Shown here: piece by piece, positions 13,201 to 27,300 of the stretch
How the letters are laid out: every line of letters starts with the position of its first letter
How positions within the stretch are numbered: the stretch's first letter is position 1
From: Ophiodon elongatus
Taxonomy: Eukaryota; Chordata; Actinopteri; Perciformes; Hexagrammidae
Assembly (NCBI GenBank): GCA_016806645.1
Contig: JACSYO010001985.1
Coordinates: 216,001-280,000, forward strand
DNA length: 64,000 bases
Direction: 5' to 3'
The notes under the pieces: generated by a model
Told to the model about the DNA's origin: nothing
Seen by the model: only the letters and a program-made list of their open reading frames with translations
Database searches by the model: none
Position numbers and translations under genes: made by a program

Positions 13201-15323
13201 TAGTCAGAAGGAAAAAAAGGATAATATGGAGCAGATGTCTGGAGGAAGCAGACAATATGGTTTGTCTGCTGCCAAGTAAAGTTTCATATCACAGGAGTCT
13301 GAAGACTAAAATACTATTCCATCAGTATTAAAACAAGCTCACTAACTACAGTTTGTAACAGCTCTTTTGATAGCAGACTGGAACTGGCCATTTGGGTGAT
13401 TGGTTAGGCGTCATGACCCCCCACCCTCGAAATTTTGCCCGATTCGACCAGTTCAGGGCTAAAATCCATCCGGATCCATCCAACATGTTGCAACCACGAT
13501 CAGTTTTACCCTGTTGATTTTGGAAAACTTTGCTTTCCTAACGTTTATAATGCATTTCACATCCATTGCTCTCTCCAGTGCTGCAGGTAAAGACGCCAAT
13601 CCCTCGCCCGCAACCTCTTCACAGACTTCCCAGCATCGTCAGAATGCCAGACATGGAAGCCGCTCCCGCTCTCGCTCCCACTCCCGCTCGCCTAGTCCCC
13701 ATCGGTTCCGTCGTTCAGAGGATAGACGGGAGAAACACAGTCGGCGATCACGATCGCCCTACATCTCCAGATACACTCGCAGGTCTGTGATGCATAAAGT
13801 CTACCCAACATGTTACGGCAGAACCTTTAAAATGTCTGCATCAGCATTTTAACCTCTTTGGATTTGTAAGTCACCCCTTGAGAAATCTATACAACTATAT
13901 TTTTAAGATTATCATTAGCTTTGATCTGAATTCCCACCAGGTCTCGTTCTCGTTCTCGTTCTCGTTCTCATTCCCCCTGGTATGACCGCACTGCTGCCTC
14001 CCGCTTCTGGTCACGTTCAAGAAGCCCTGAGAGACGATCTTCGCCGAGGAGAAGGGACGATAGGTGGTCACCTTCGAGGGGGAGCCGCGAGAGACGATCA
14101 TCTCCAAGGTGGAGCAATGAGAGAAGATCGCCATCGAGGAGGAGCGATGAGAGAACGTCGCCAACGAGGAGGCGCGACGAAAGGCGGCGCGACGAGAGAC
14201 AGTCGCCTTCGAGGAGCAACGAGAGACAGTCGCCATTAAGGAGGCGCGAGGAGAGACAGTCGCCATTAAGGAGGCGCGGCGAGAGACAGTCGCCACCGAG
14301 GAGGAGCGACGAGAAACAGTCGCCTTCGAGGAGGAGCGACGAGAAACAGTCGCCATCGAGGAGGAGCGACGAAAGACAGTCGCCATCGAGGAGGAGCGAC
14401 AAGAGACGGTCGCCTTTGAGGAGGAGCGACAGGAGACAGTCGCCATCAAGGAGGCGCGAGGAGAAACGGTCGCCCAAACGAAAGTCGAGCTGTACAGAGA
14501 GCTTGGTTAAGAAACTACTGGAAACATCAGGTTTGAGAACATTTTAACGACTTAACACCATGTTTCAAGACTTATTTTGTCGGAGATGTACCTGCGTCTA
14601 TCGAAGCGCAATGTGCAGGTGAATGGCTCCGATACTACCTGTTATTTTTGTGGTTTTATATCCAATATTCAAGGAATACTCTGCGACTAGTTTGCGACAT
14701 GCGCTTAATACGCGGTCTTGCTTTCGAGGGTGAGATGAGTGAAAAACGACTCCGCCTACCTACAGTAGTGAGACGTTGACTGCAAGTAACCAGAGACCTT
14801 TTCAAGATGACAGTTCTACTTGAAGCAGTGCTTCTTACATATGTACAGATATGTATTTTTGACTGCCCTTTCCAGTGGTTCAGATGCAAATGTTGACTTG
14901 TAAACCAAGTAGAAAACGTTTTCCAGAGCAAATATGATAACGGCTCATGAAGTAAGAAAGCTTCGGTCTCTTCTTCGATCGTATGATCTTTAACTCTAAA
15001 TGTTTTCATCTTACAAAAGAGCATGAGACTTTGCAACCACCCCAAACGCTGCTCTCTTCGTCTGACACTCGTTTCGTCTTCGTCCCTCTAGCTGTCCAGT
15101 CTCTGTCCAAACAGTCTGACCTGGAGACTGTGGTTAAAACTCTGGCTCCTGCCTTAATGGCCGAGCTAGCCAAGATGAAGTCCTCATCATCCTCCTCCGC
15201 TTCCACCGGAGGAAAGCCCTCCTCGTCTTCTGCCTCTTCCTCTGCAGCAAAGAAGAAGGAGTCGACCAAAAGGCCTTCTAGAGCACCTCCCAGCCTGCAA
15301 AAGAGCGAGGCAAGTTCTTCTTC

Positions 15324-15366
<43 letters not shown>

Positions 15367-18300
15367 TTGGCAACATACAGTCTAAAATCTGGTCAGCTGT
15401 TTCTTTCTTCTTCCTTCATCCTTTCCATCGAAACCATAACCACATAACACTTTTATCAGAGAAAATGATACTTTGTTGCTCCATCACCAGGTTGCAGGTC
15501 CAGTTAGAGTGGGCATGATGTACGCTCTGTTGTATTGTCTCCTTTCACCTGCCTAGGGACTGGAGATGGTAATTAGCTTAGACATTGCTTCTCTTTTTTG
15601 AGACTAATGTATTTTTGTACATGGTCCCTGGTGTAAATAGACTGAACAAACTCAAAAGAATCACACAGATGCATTATATTTAGTGTAAAGTATGTGTTCT
15701 TCTCTCTCTTTGCTCAGTCTGATGCATCTTTGCTACCAACCGAGGTGAAACTGGGCGATGTTAATAATTCTGTCTCTCACGATGATGTGTTGGCTGCTGT
15801 GGAGAACTTTGGAAAAATCACGTCGGTTATACTGTTCCGGTACAAAAAAAGGGTATGTATGGAGAGAGGCTAATATTTGCTAATGCTTTGCCTTTTCATA
15901 CTATTCAAAATATAGTGCTGTTAGCTAAATTTGTTCTTGACAATCAAACGTGTGTGTGTGTGTGTGTGTACACGTACATGTAGGCACTAGTGATATTCGA
16001 GAAAGAGGAAGACGCAAAGAAATTGAAGAGCCTAAAGAGCATCGCTGTGAAAGGACATGAAATCACTGTTGTTGGAGGAAAGGTATTCCACTTTTTGCCT
16101 TTCTTTCTCTGTATCCGCGCATTATACATAATAATATTTGTCAGCAGGACCGTCAACCTTCCTCCTATGTTCCCATTTTAATTTCATTCCTTTATCATTT
16201 TTGATATTCAAATCATAATAACGTTATTAATGCTGAAATGTAGTCTCTTATTATTGTTTACTACGTGTACACAGGCCTATGCTTTGTCGATGCCAATTGT
16301 TATAAGTTCTGTCCACCAGAGGGCATGCCAACCGTACCAATACACATTTGGTATTACCAACAGGTGAAAGCTTTCTAACTAAATCTGTCAATTAATCTGT
16401 GATTGCCTTTTGACAGGCGGCTGTTAAGCCTCGTGATGAGGAAGAGGGAGGCAAAAGAAAGGTAATTATTTCCTGCTTTAGCTGCAGTTTCTCCAACAGA
16501 GGCCTTTATATTCTCCTTTTTTTCTTTTTTTTTGGACATTTTTGGGTGTCAGCAAAAAGCCTTTGGGCCCAAACTTTGTTTGTTGTTTGCCGCCAATGCT
16601 GCGTAGTATATATTGAAATGGTCAGGAGTGGTGATCTCCATGGGTGCATCACTGTCTGTTTGTTGTTCATCAGACCAGACTAAAATATTTAGTTTTTCGT
16701 CATCTTCTTTTCTCAAATTGCATTCAACTCCCAAAATTCGCCCCAACAGCCCTAGTACCCAGACTGTCAATTATCAGATTAATCAGAGATAACTTATCTC
16801 TTTTTTTTTTTTTGTTTCCAGGAGACTGTTTCTAAGGAGCCAAAGAAGTCTCCCCAGAAGTAAGATATGTTTCACACAGACCTCTTTTTAACAGTGATGA
16901 TTGTTTTTGTCAATATATTACTATAAACATTCAGTTGCTGCCAGAATTTGTGTCCTCAGTGGGGAAAAATGTGACTTTCAGGGAAATTTGCCCATCGGCA
17001 TCCATTTTTGTGGGAATTGAGTAAAAGTCACTGAACCTTGAATTTCTACATTTTCTCCTGCATGATCCATGCAACTCTCTTTTGTTCACAGAAAACCTGC
17101 CACGTCCAGCGCCTCCACACCTCCAACCACATCCACTACCACGAGAACGGTCCTTCTCCCTACGCCTAGTCATTTTCTCCCTGCGTCTAGTCCTCTTCTC
17201 CCTACGCCTGGTCATCTTTTCCCTACGCCTAGTCCTCTTTTCCCTACGCTTCAAAGGCCTCTATTTTCGCATTCTAGAGCCAAAAGAGATATAACTGGCA
17301 AACTTAGGAAAAGTGCAGCGACTCTCTCTCAAGCAAAACTCCGGGTTCCAAAAGGGAAAATCGCCATGCCCATGATTAAAATGGGAAAAACAGGGAAGTT
17401 GCCCGTGAAGCGACCTTTGAGAAAGGCCGTGAGAAAGACCCTGGTAAAGCAAAAACCATCACCAGGATCCAAGTCCACGACTCATCAGCGTGATGTAAAT
17501 ATATCCAATCCAAAAGAATCTGAAACCACGGTTCAAGAAGCTGTGCCGAAAGACATGGCCATGGTTGTTGAAAAAGAACTCGATGAAGCAAAAGACACCA
17601 AAGACGCTGAACCAGTGGAGATTCGTGAGACGGGAGTTGAAGCGGAAGAGCCCATGGAAGTTGGAAGTTGTGCCGAGGAAGGAGAAAAACCGACAACTAT
17701 GGAGGCTGCACCAGAAAGTTCAGCAGACAAATCCATTGAGAGTCAACCGCCCAGCGATGAAGTTGATACGGGGCCGACAGAAACCTCGGTCGACGCTTCG
17801 CCGCACCTCCAGCCAAGCACCTCGTCAGAACCAGAGTCCACTGCACCAGGACCGGAGGCCAAGGCGGAGGCTTCACCCGCGACCCCGCAGGCTTCACCCG
17901 CGACCCCGCAGGCTTCACACGCGACCCCGCAGGCTTCACCCGCGACCCCGCAGGCTTCACCCACGACCCCGCAGGCTGCAGGAAGCTCCACCGAAGCCGC
18001 TGTGGAGGCGAAGCAGCCGGGCGGAGGGGTGGAGACCAATACCATAGAGAAAGGTATGTTGGACACCTTTTTGAATGGATGGATGGCAAAGTACTGTATG
18101 TTGAAGTGTGGCCTGTGATGGTGGTTAGAAAATGTTAAAATGATAACGCTGGCAGAATTCTTTGTTATTATAAACAAATCCCATGAAAACCCCCAAAAAC
18201 CGGATTACCAGATTTGTCCTTATTTCGCCGTCATTTCTCCAAAGAGTCAACTTTCATGAGCAAACAACCTCATGGTCAGCTTTGCAGCAATGCATTCTTT

Positions 18301-21300
18301 TTGGAGGGGTATCCAAATGTTTTTAGAATTATTCTTTTTTTTTTTTTGCAATACAATGAATTTGTAAAATATAATGTTGAACTAGAGTTATCTTTAGCTC
18401 ATCCATCTAACCTCGCCAATTATCTTTTAGTTAGAAGATATCTCCAAAATTGTTCAAGAGTTCGGTAGAAAGTTAAGTCTTTGGGTCATTGTTAGTTTTT
18501 GGTATAAATCTGGATCCAGCAGATATAGCTAAAGGAGATGGGCAGATGATGATGATCTTTCAAAATGCTGACATTCTTCCATGTGGTCTTCCGTAGATCC
18601 TGTGATTGCAGTAAAGACACAAGCAGACGCAGAATCACCCGCGGAGGCTGTTGCTTGTCTGACCTTTGGGGAGACGCTAGATAAGCGCCCGTTTCAATAC
18701 AAAATACGTAAGCAATCTAAGAAAATGTCTGGTTGTCTAATTTTAGTCTTTCTCTATTTTGTTTCATATTTTGTATGTCTCTCCTTCACAGCGTGCTTCA
18801 AGCTGAAAACCTGCTTCTCGGCAAAGGTAAGTTTCCTCAAATCACTTGTATGAAGTGCTGTATTTACACGTAGGTTTCCTAAAGATATAAGAATACAGGC
18901 TTTTTCTTTTTAAAGTGGCTCTAAAAAAAAGTGCATTTTGGTTCGGCTCGGTGTATCATAGAGCTCGGGGTGCGTATTCACCATTAGAGGTTGAAGCCTA
19001 TGCGAAATAGAATGTTAGTTACATACTGTAACTCCTGATTCTATGAGTATAGAGTTGGGAGCCGATTGTCTGGTCTCAGCCCAACTTACACACAAGGTGG
19101 GATTGAGGTGGAGCCCAGATAGTAGGAATATACCCACTAGCTATATCCTTAGCAATGTCATACTCATAGAATCTGGAGTAACAGTACGTAACTAATATCC
19201 AAGCCCACTTATTTTGTAATGGGGGACAGACTTTCACATTTATACGGTTGGCCCCGCTTTGCTGAACTAGTCTCCTTGGAGCAATGGGACACCAGCCCTT
19301 TTCCCTCACAACTCAACTACCCATTAACAGCCCCAAATGTTTCTACCCCAGGATATGATATGAATAAGTACCTGAAACATTCGGTGCCATCAAAACACCA
19401 CAGGAAGAGCAATCGGCGACTACTGGCTAGACTCCTACTAAAATTAATTTGTCCCATATACCCCCAATTCCATACAAACCCCAGACTGTTTTGGGTCATT
19501 CAGGTTCTTTTTTATACTTATTTGCTAGTAATATCTGCCCTTTGACTAACTTGTCATTCATGATTTCATCACCTTATTCTAGCTTGATTGTACGCTCTTC
19601 ACGAGACATGGTTAGAGACATGGTTAGACAATAACTGCAGTGCAACAGTTGTTATTGAAGCACCATTTTTAGAATTAGCAGAAAGGGTGGCGGGTTGTCT
19701 TTCTTATTCAGTGATGAATCTTTATTTATTAACAAACATAAACCATTGCTGCCTTTTAAATTATTTGCTCCCTTATTCTTTATTTTCCTTCATTTTCCCA
19801 GTTCATTTCTTTTGGTCAGAAGCAGTTGTTCATAACCAACCTGCCGATGTATGACGACGGCTGCTACACAGAGGAAGACCTTGTCCAACTGCTTTTGCCA
19901 TTTGGGTTTAAATATGATGAAGACAACATCTACATTATTCCTCAGATTTGCATGGTAGGCACCAGGTTATTAATCTGCATTTGTATGGTTTATTAACCAC
20001 GTTTCCGATGTTGTTTTTAAGTCAAAAAGTTAGTGTTTTTTGTGTAGCCTTTTTTCTTCTATTTGTTTTTTTTAAGAGTTGTGCAACCTTTCCATTTTTC
20101 TAAGTTCATTTGTGAACTCACACCCTGATTGATCCTTTATCTTGAGATTTTTGCATACTTCTTATTTTATGTATACTGCCTATATGAGACTGATTTTAAA
20201 CACATTCAAATATGAGAAAAAATAATGAAAAAGTACCGTGAAGTAGTAATCCATTTTTTTTCCTCTGGTTTTCCTTAGGCCTTCGTCTTTATGCCGGAAG
20301 TTGAGGATGCGTTCAAAGTAATAAAAGCTTCCGCAAGGAAGGGCATTTTTTTCAAAGGGTTGCGACTCGGTTTCAATGTTCTGGCGAACAACATTAAAAT
20401 GACACCGGTAAGCACGTACACGATTCTGTTTTTATTGAAGAAGTAAATTCAGTACTAGAGAAATAATAAAGAAACCATGCATATTTATAAAAAAACAAGC
20501 AAATTGGTTAAAAACAAGGAGCTGAGTTGCCTTGAACTTGAAATCCTTCAATGGGTAGGAGAGGGTGACTGGTCGCAGAAAGAAGTCCCATTGTATTGAA
20601 GTCTATGAGAAAAATACTTTATTTCTATAGGTTTTTTTTTGTAATAAAGTTCCTCTGTTGATGAGCACAATAAAATAAAGCATCCATTGAGAGAAGTGGA
20701 GCGAACTCTTGGAGTGAAACAGTTAAAATACAAAGTGTTTTCTCTGCAAGATGTATTTTTGTAAACTGATCTTGAACTAACCTTTTTATAATCCGATTTC
20801 CAGTTATCAATAAATTCATATTTCTATCAAAATAATAGCCCACACCCAATCCATTTATAGTAATATGTGTACAAATGAAATGTATACACTCTGAGTCTGC
20901 AGTGTTATTAGAGTGACATTAGATGAGTGTGGTAGGTTGTGGAAATGTATCTTTGTATTCTAAAAATGCCAACTCTGATGTTTTCTTTTTTAGTTCTGGT
21001 TTTATAAAACAGTGATGAAGCTGATGCGTTATGTAAGTATTATGCACACACACACACTTAATTCCATCTCCTTTTTCTAAGCTACACTTGGTCTTTAAAA
21101 TAAGTTCTTAATATAACTTTTGTGTGTTCAGATGCCTTTTGAATCAGACATCTTAACTCTTGCGTTTGTCTTACCAAAAAATATATTTAACATAACTACT
21201 GGAAACAGTTGTGTAAAACAGTGAAGGGAATACAGGAAACTTATTTAAGATAGTCTTTTATTTTGAAAAACTGTGTGTGTGTCGCTGTGCTCTTTTTAAC

Positions 21301-24300
21301 TTTTTGGTTTGGATGTTCACTTTCTGTTCTTCATGCAGCGGTTTATTGATGATGGATCAAAAACTATCCTCATCAAGAACATTTCATGGAGTGAGACCAA
21401 GGAACTCAGACAATCTTTGAGAAAAATCCAATGTGTCAAGAACTTCTTTCCTCTCCTCAACAAGGTATAAACAAACACATACGAGTGTGTCTGTTTTTAA
21501 GTGGCTTTTAAAAAAGACTCCCTGTCATTCTTACTTGTCACGTATGTCTTCCAGGTGTTTGTAGAATTTCAGTCGGTTTGCCATGCTGATCGGCTCGGAG
21601 TTTGGTACAGTTTGCTGAAACAACCCCCCAATCACAAAATCTACAGGCTGAAGATACCAACCATTGGCCGTGTTATAAATCAACGTAAGTGTCTGTTTTT
21701 GAATTTCTCCAAATTTGGCGCAATCATCCACTTGCACTCGAGAATGAACGGATGCGATTTTTGGTCGTCACAGGTCGAGGTCACTGGAACAAAGTCGAGG
21801 ATTCACCTGCTAATTATGACAATTTCACACAAAACGGGATAAATGATGAAGTGGTGCAATTTTGCACAGACATTAATGTAAACTGCAAATTCGACTGATA
21901 CATCTGGGAGGCAGAAATTCTAGTTTACGTTGGAAAAATAAACTTATGATTATGAGTATACAGTAACATATTTTCAAAACGCACACAGACATCTTCCTTC
22001 CACACTGTCCACTTGCACACAGTCGGGATGCAGATATCTGATGCCGTCTTGTACTCCTCCACGACTGACGTCATTGACAGCTGCTCCCTGAACTGCACAC
22101 GCCAACAGTTCCAAAGATAAAGATTTAAAACGACTGCTCGTCAAATATCTTCCATCGTGACACTTTGCCCGTTTTTTTCTTGTTTTTGCAGTACCAAGAT
22201 TTCCTGAGAACGCTCTGCCTCCCAGCGAGGATGCTGTTACCGGGGCAACTATCCCGCCAATGAAATTTGGTTTTCCGAAGGACAGCGTTGGACCATTTTG
22301 GGTCATGCTGAAAAGTCACCCCTTCATGTACCCTACCAGGAGTCCTTGGTTCATCATCCCAAGTAAGGGAGCAATTCTTGCAACACATTGACTTTTGGGA
22401 TCTAAGTGAAATGTTTGATACTGCCACATGTACCGTATTACAACCTATTCAGTAAAGTAATTGTATTTGCTTATGTTCACTTTTAATTCCAAGATCACCT
22501 GACAGTCCACACACAGGATGATATTGAGGTAAGTCCATTTCGGTTAAACTTTCCTATTATTATTTGCACCATATCAATAATTTAAGCTTATCAACTTTAT
22601 AGTTTTGAACGATGACCTTCAGTTTTTGGATCAAGTAGCTTGTGAAAAATGAGGTGTGCCAAATTTAGAAGTGTTTTAGAAGTGCGTCACTACGCATCAA
22701 TCAACATTTTGGGAAATAAATATCATATTGCACTCGGTATTGGCAGAGTTCCATTCTTAAGCAAGTCAGATTGTAATCATTGCCAAAAAAAACTCAAGTG
22801 GGACATCCTTAATTAAGACTTGAAAAGACCACATCTGAAGAAATTGCGGTGTGAATGCTGGTTGTTAAAAGGCTGATGCTGAACTGGATTGCTGGCATTA
22901 ATTTGGATGGAAAAGCAGCTGAAGCAATATAAATAGTTGGAAAAGTGGGAAAGCAAAACACAAAATATGCAATAAAATAAGTTAAAATTGTTGATTCTCA
23001 AACGTTGTGCTTTGAAATGTCGTGTTTCCTAGAAGGCCAGTGGTCGCGGCTCCATGTTCCCAACAATCATGCTGACCGGTTTTCCAGCGAGAAACTACAA
23101 ACACGAGGACGTGGCCAAGCTGGTCTGGAGGCATTTCCCCAAACAGGACCTTCACTCCCTGTACTACAACGTGGTGGTCTTACCTCTGCAGAGGAGGGTA
23201 AGCAGTACACACCGCAGACTTTAACGGGGACAAAGACATTTCATTAAATGGAGCTGCGTTGTTTGAACTTAATTGTTTTTCCCTCCCCATCTTTCCTCTC
23301 TTCGTCTCCAGGCCTTTGTGTTTTTCGCCGATTGGACTTCGTGCTGCGATTTTGTCCGAGATCACATCAAACATCCAGCGACTGTAAAATTATCCCCGCT
23401 CTCGGTTCACTTCGTCTTGGACCACATAGAGCCTTTTTCCAGTGAGGTATGGACACTAGGAATGACCTAACTTACACTGCAGTTGGATTTTTGCGATATC
23501 AAATGGAACATGTAGTGCTTTCGCTTTTCTGATTGATTTGGCCAATGGCCAAATGAATCAGCGTCCTCAAAGGGGCTACTGGCAGGTATCAGAGGCGACC
23601 GCTTGTTCAAAACAACGATGGCTCCTACTGAGGTCACCGTAGATCCTGCAATGGCATCAGTTTTATTAGAACTCGAGAGTATTTCTTCATTGAAAGAGGA
23701 GCAAAGAACAACACTGAAGGCTTTTCGCAACAGAAAAGATTCTGTTATTCTCCCGACTGGCTTCTGTAAGAGTTTGATTGACAGCTGGTTCTTCCACCTG
23801 CCAAGTATTTTTATTTTTTTTTTAAAGCGCCCTTCCTGTTTCCTGTGACTGCTTCTCAGATTATTCTGTGGAACAAAACATCTGGCGCGTCAGGTTAGGA
23901 AAAAACACCACAGGGCTGTGAGATAGAAAAATCTACTTTCAGAAGAAGACGGGCATCAATAGGGATTTTGAGCGAATCGCCACCAAAAAAGCACATAAAA
24001 ACAATGTTGGCGTGAAATTAATTATTCTCACAATACCAACATTACGACCTCGATACTATACCTAAATATCTTTATTCCAATACTGAAACGATACCGCGGC
24101 AAAAACCTAAATGGAATGATAGATGACAGAACGTGGAACTTGAAAAAAAAATAGTTTTCTATTCATTTTCCAAACTGACAATGTTTTGACAGCAGGAGTG
24201 AATTATTGCACCACAGTATGTTCATACACTTTAATATCCAACCAGGACTGGAGAGCGACTTGATGTAGACCAGCGACACGTTCACATCTCTCCACCTTCA

Positions 24301-24315
24301 TGTCACACTGCTGCT

Positions 24316-24361
<46 letters not shown>

Positions 24362-27300
24362 CAGCTGTTGCACATCCACGCAACTCATAAATACGGCTCT
24401 TATAAAAACACTCTCATTCTTAAAGTATTGACACAAATAAAATAGGGTATAGTACCGTTTATAACTGCAGGGTATTGCGTTGGTGTAACGTGTTTTACAT
24501 GATTTTAAATGTGTTTTGACTTGTGAATCTTGTTTGCAGGAGATGATGTACACAACTCTGATGAAGTGGAGCAACGCTGTAAGTCAATAATCACCGCTGT
24601 AAATCTTTTGGTGAAGTGGAAGCAGCTCTTCACCGTTGGATCTCTGGTCCTGAACTCCCAACTATTTCTTGCTCTTCAGGGAGTTCCGGAGCCAAAGGGT
24701 CTGGAGGAGCGGCTGCTGTGCGTGGAGACCTCTGAGAAGTCTCTGGAAGTCATCGGGGTTGTCATGGAAGCGGTGGCGTCCATCGCGCCCATTGTCAGCT
24801 TCCTGCCGCTCGCCAACAGGGTACGAGAACACAAACATGAGCACTTTACACATTAAGGTGCTGAGAGAACCCCCATGTCAGGGTATCTGCAGGCCTTAGA
24901 AAGTCTTTAAAAGTATTTAATTCAGTTTTCCTCCAAAAAAAAACGTCTTACATTTCCAAAGGTTTTAAAATATGTTTTGTCGTAACTTTTTAGTATGTGA
25001 TTGCGGCCTGACGGGAGATGTATTCGTTTCGATACCTATAAACTAAAAGTGTGAGGTTTTTGTGGACGTCTGCACCGTTCCACTAAAGAATAGGCTGCCG
25101 CTCGCTGCTGAGGCTTGGAAGCTGATTGACTCATGAACTGTGCCTGGATTTTCTGTCACATTTAAACAAATTAGTTTGAGTTTGTTTGACTGTTTATGAG
25201 CAGCCGTTTTACTAGAATATACTTTTAACTTCACATAAGGCTTGTTTCTCTTTCTGTTGCTTTTGCCGTATCAATTTCTTCACCTCTCCCTCCTCTGTCT
25301 CTTCTCTTTTCGTCCATCACTGTCGTTCCACCTCAGATATGCATCGAGATGGCCGACTCCAGCGCTGTAACCAAGGTGGTGGAGAACTACAAAACGTTCA
25401 TACCAGATGACTTTGGGCAAGCTTGGTAAGCGTTTTTTTTTTTTTTTTAAATATATATATATATAATTAGGGTTATGAAATGGGGTTGAATTATTTCACA
25501 TCTGTGTTTCCCCACACAGTCTTATGGTTGCCTATGTATGTGTTGCTGTATTTTAAACATTTGAATCCCCTATCCTCACAACTAAACTGACCAACTCCTT
25601 CTTTTTCTCTCTCCAGGAGTAAAGTCACACATTTTGAGCCGTGAGTATATGACTTTGTAATTAATTCTTGCCCGGCTAAGAGAGAGACAAAGCATGACAA
25701 TGATCAATGTGATGACTGTTGTGATTTTTTTATGATGTTAGCTGGTGGCACATGTCATTGGATAAATGTACACACACGTCATGGAGTTCAAGATGACTCA
25801 TCAAAAATATTGCCGTGGTCTTGCAAAGTTACCTGGAAAGTGTTGACTAGCCATCTTAGCTCGGTTAGTCGAGCTCAATGACAAAGATTTCTGTCTGAAT
25901 CATCAACAGCCTTAAGATGGAGCATTACAGTTACATTAGCGAAATATACAGAAAATAGTTAGTTTTTAAATTAAAAACACTCCACTCACTGATATGTTTG
26001 GCATAAAATAAGAACTGAACAATTATTTCAGGGATACTGCATGAGAATTTGAAAATGTTATTTCTTTCACGAAGTCCTTCATTAAGCCATATTGTGACAA
26101 CAACCCTGCTTTCATTTATGACTGACGATCCCTCTTTTTTTTTTTTGGATTTTAGTTTGAAGAGCCTTAAAGAGCGTCTCCAAGATTCTAGTGAGATCAA
26201 AAACTTTGACGCGAACCCCATCGATGTCAAAACCAAGCCCCCAGCCGTGACATGTCAAAGCCAGCCCTCCCTTTCTGAACTACCGGGTACTGGGCCACAA
26301 GCTGCTCAGCCAACCAGTGGCTCTGGTGAGCCCATCGCAGCAGGACCCAGTCCCAGTGCTGCAGGTGACCCATCAATAAAGAAGGACGACGAGAAACCAG
26401 GAACAGAGTTGGCCACCGACCCCACTGTTGCTCCTGATGCAAATGAAGATGCAGCGACAGTAGAAGAAAAGGGGGAAGAGGAGTCACTGACGACCTCATA
26501 CTTGGCTGCTGACGTGACCTCTGCCTCGGCAGTCAGCGGTGGAGAAACGGTCGCAGCTGCTTCCGGTCCTGCCCCGTCAGCCACGGCGCTCATTCCTGAG
26601 AAAGACTTCTCAGTACTTCCTCAGATTAACGCAGACATTTTCCAGGCCATCACGGTGGCGGTTCGCAACCACAGGCTCACCCGAGAGAGCAGCTCCAAGA
26701 GTGAGGAGAAGGAGGTGAGGCCTGGCTTTTGATCTTATTCTACATTTACATAGGGCAATAAAAAAAAAATTGCGTGTGTTTTGTTCTTAGAAAAAGTGAC
26801 ACAAAGTAGGACGAAACAGGAAAACATGACATTACCTCGGGTCTCTTAAAACCTGACAGGGCTTTTGGAGATTCGAGAAACAATGATATTCAACAAAACT
26901 GTTACTTTAATACCAGAGATTTTGAAATTTGCTCCAAACGTTTTTTTAAAAGGGAGTAATAATTATGCACGTCCATGCTGTTACTCCTTCCCCCTGTATA
27001 ATAAATGTCTTCCAATTAATTTCACATGACACTAATCTGGGAACTCTTTCTTTAGATCCCCAGCAAGAGCAACACAAGCTCTCGACCTGCAACGGCTGAA
27101 GACTCACCGCAAAGAAAGGTTACCCAAAAACCTTCATGTCTTCTTTGTGCCCATTGCTTTAACCTTTCTTAACACAGAGGATGAGACCTTTCAACCTTGA
27201 TGATATGATTCTGTCAAAGTTTGTCTCTGGAAATTCTCCCGAGTCCATTTCAACAGTCCTCGTTAGATAAACAAGCATATGCAGTAAATGATTGGGTCGT

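Noticed and set aside
12876..13331. A 151-codon open frame in copy A
   Set aside because: The frame has no protein-like features. Only its sub-segment 12946-12978, in a frame fitted by splicing, is a real exon.
13895..14477. Minus-strand repeat proteins opposite the RS exon
   Set aside because: The + strand frame is spliced in phase and conserved in copy B; the opposite frames reflect the 30-bp repeat.
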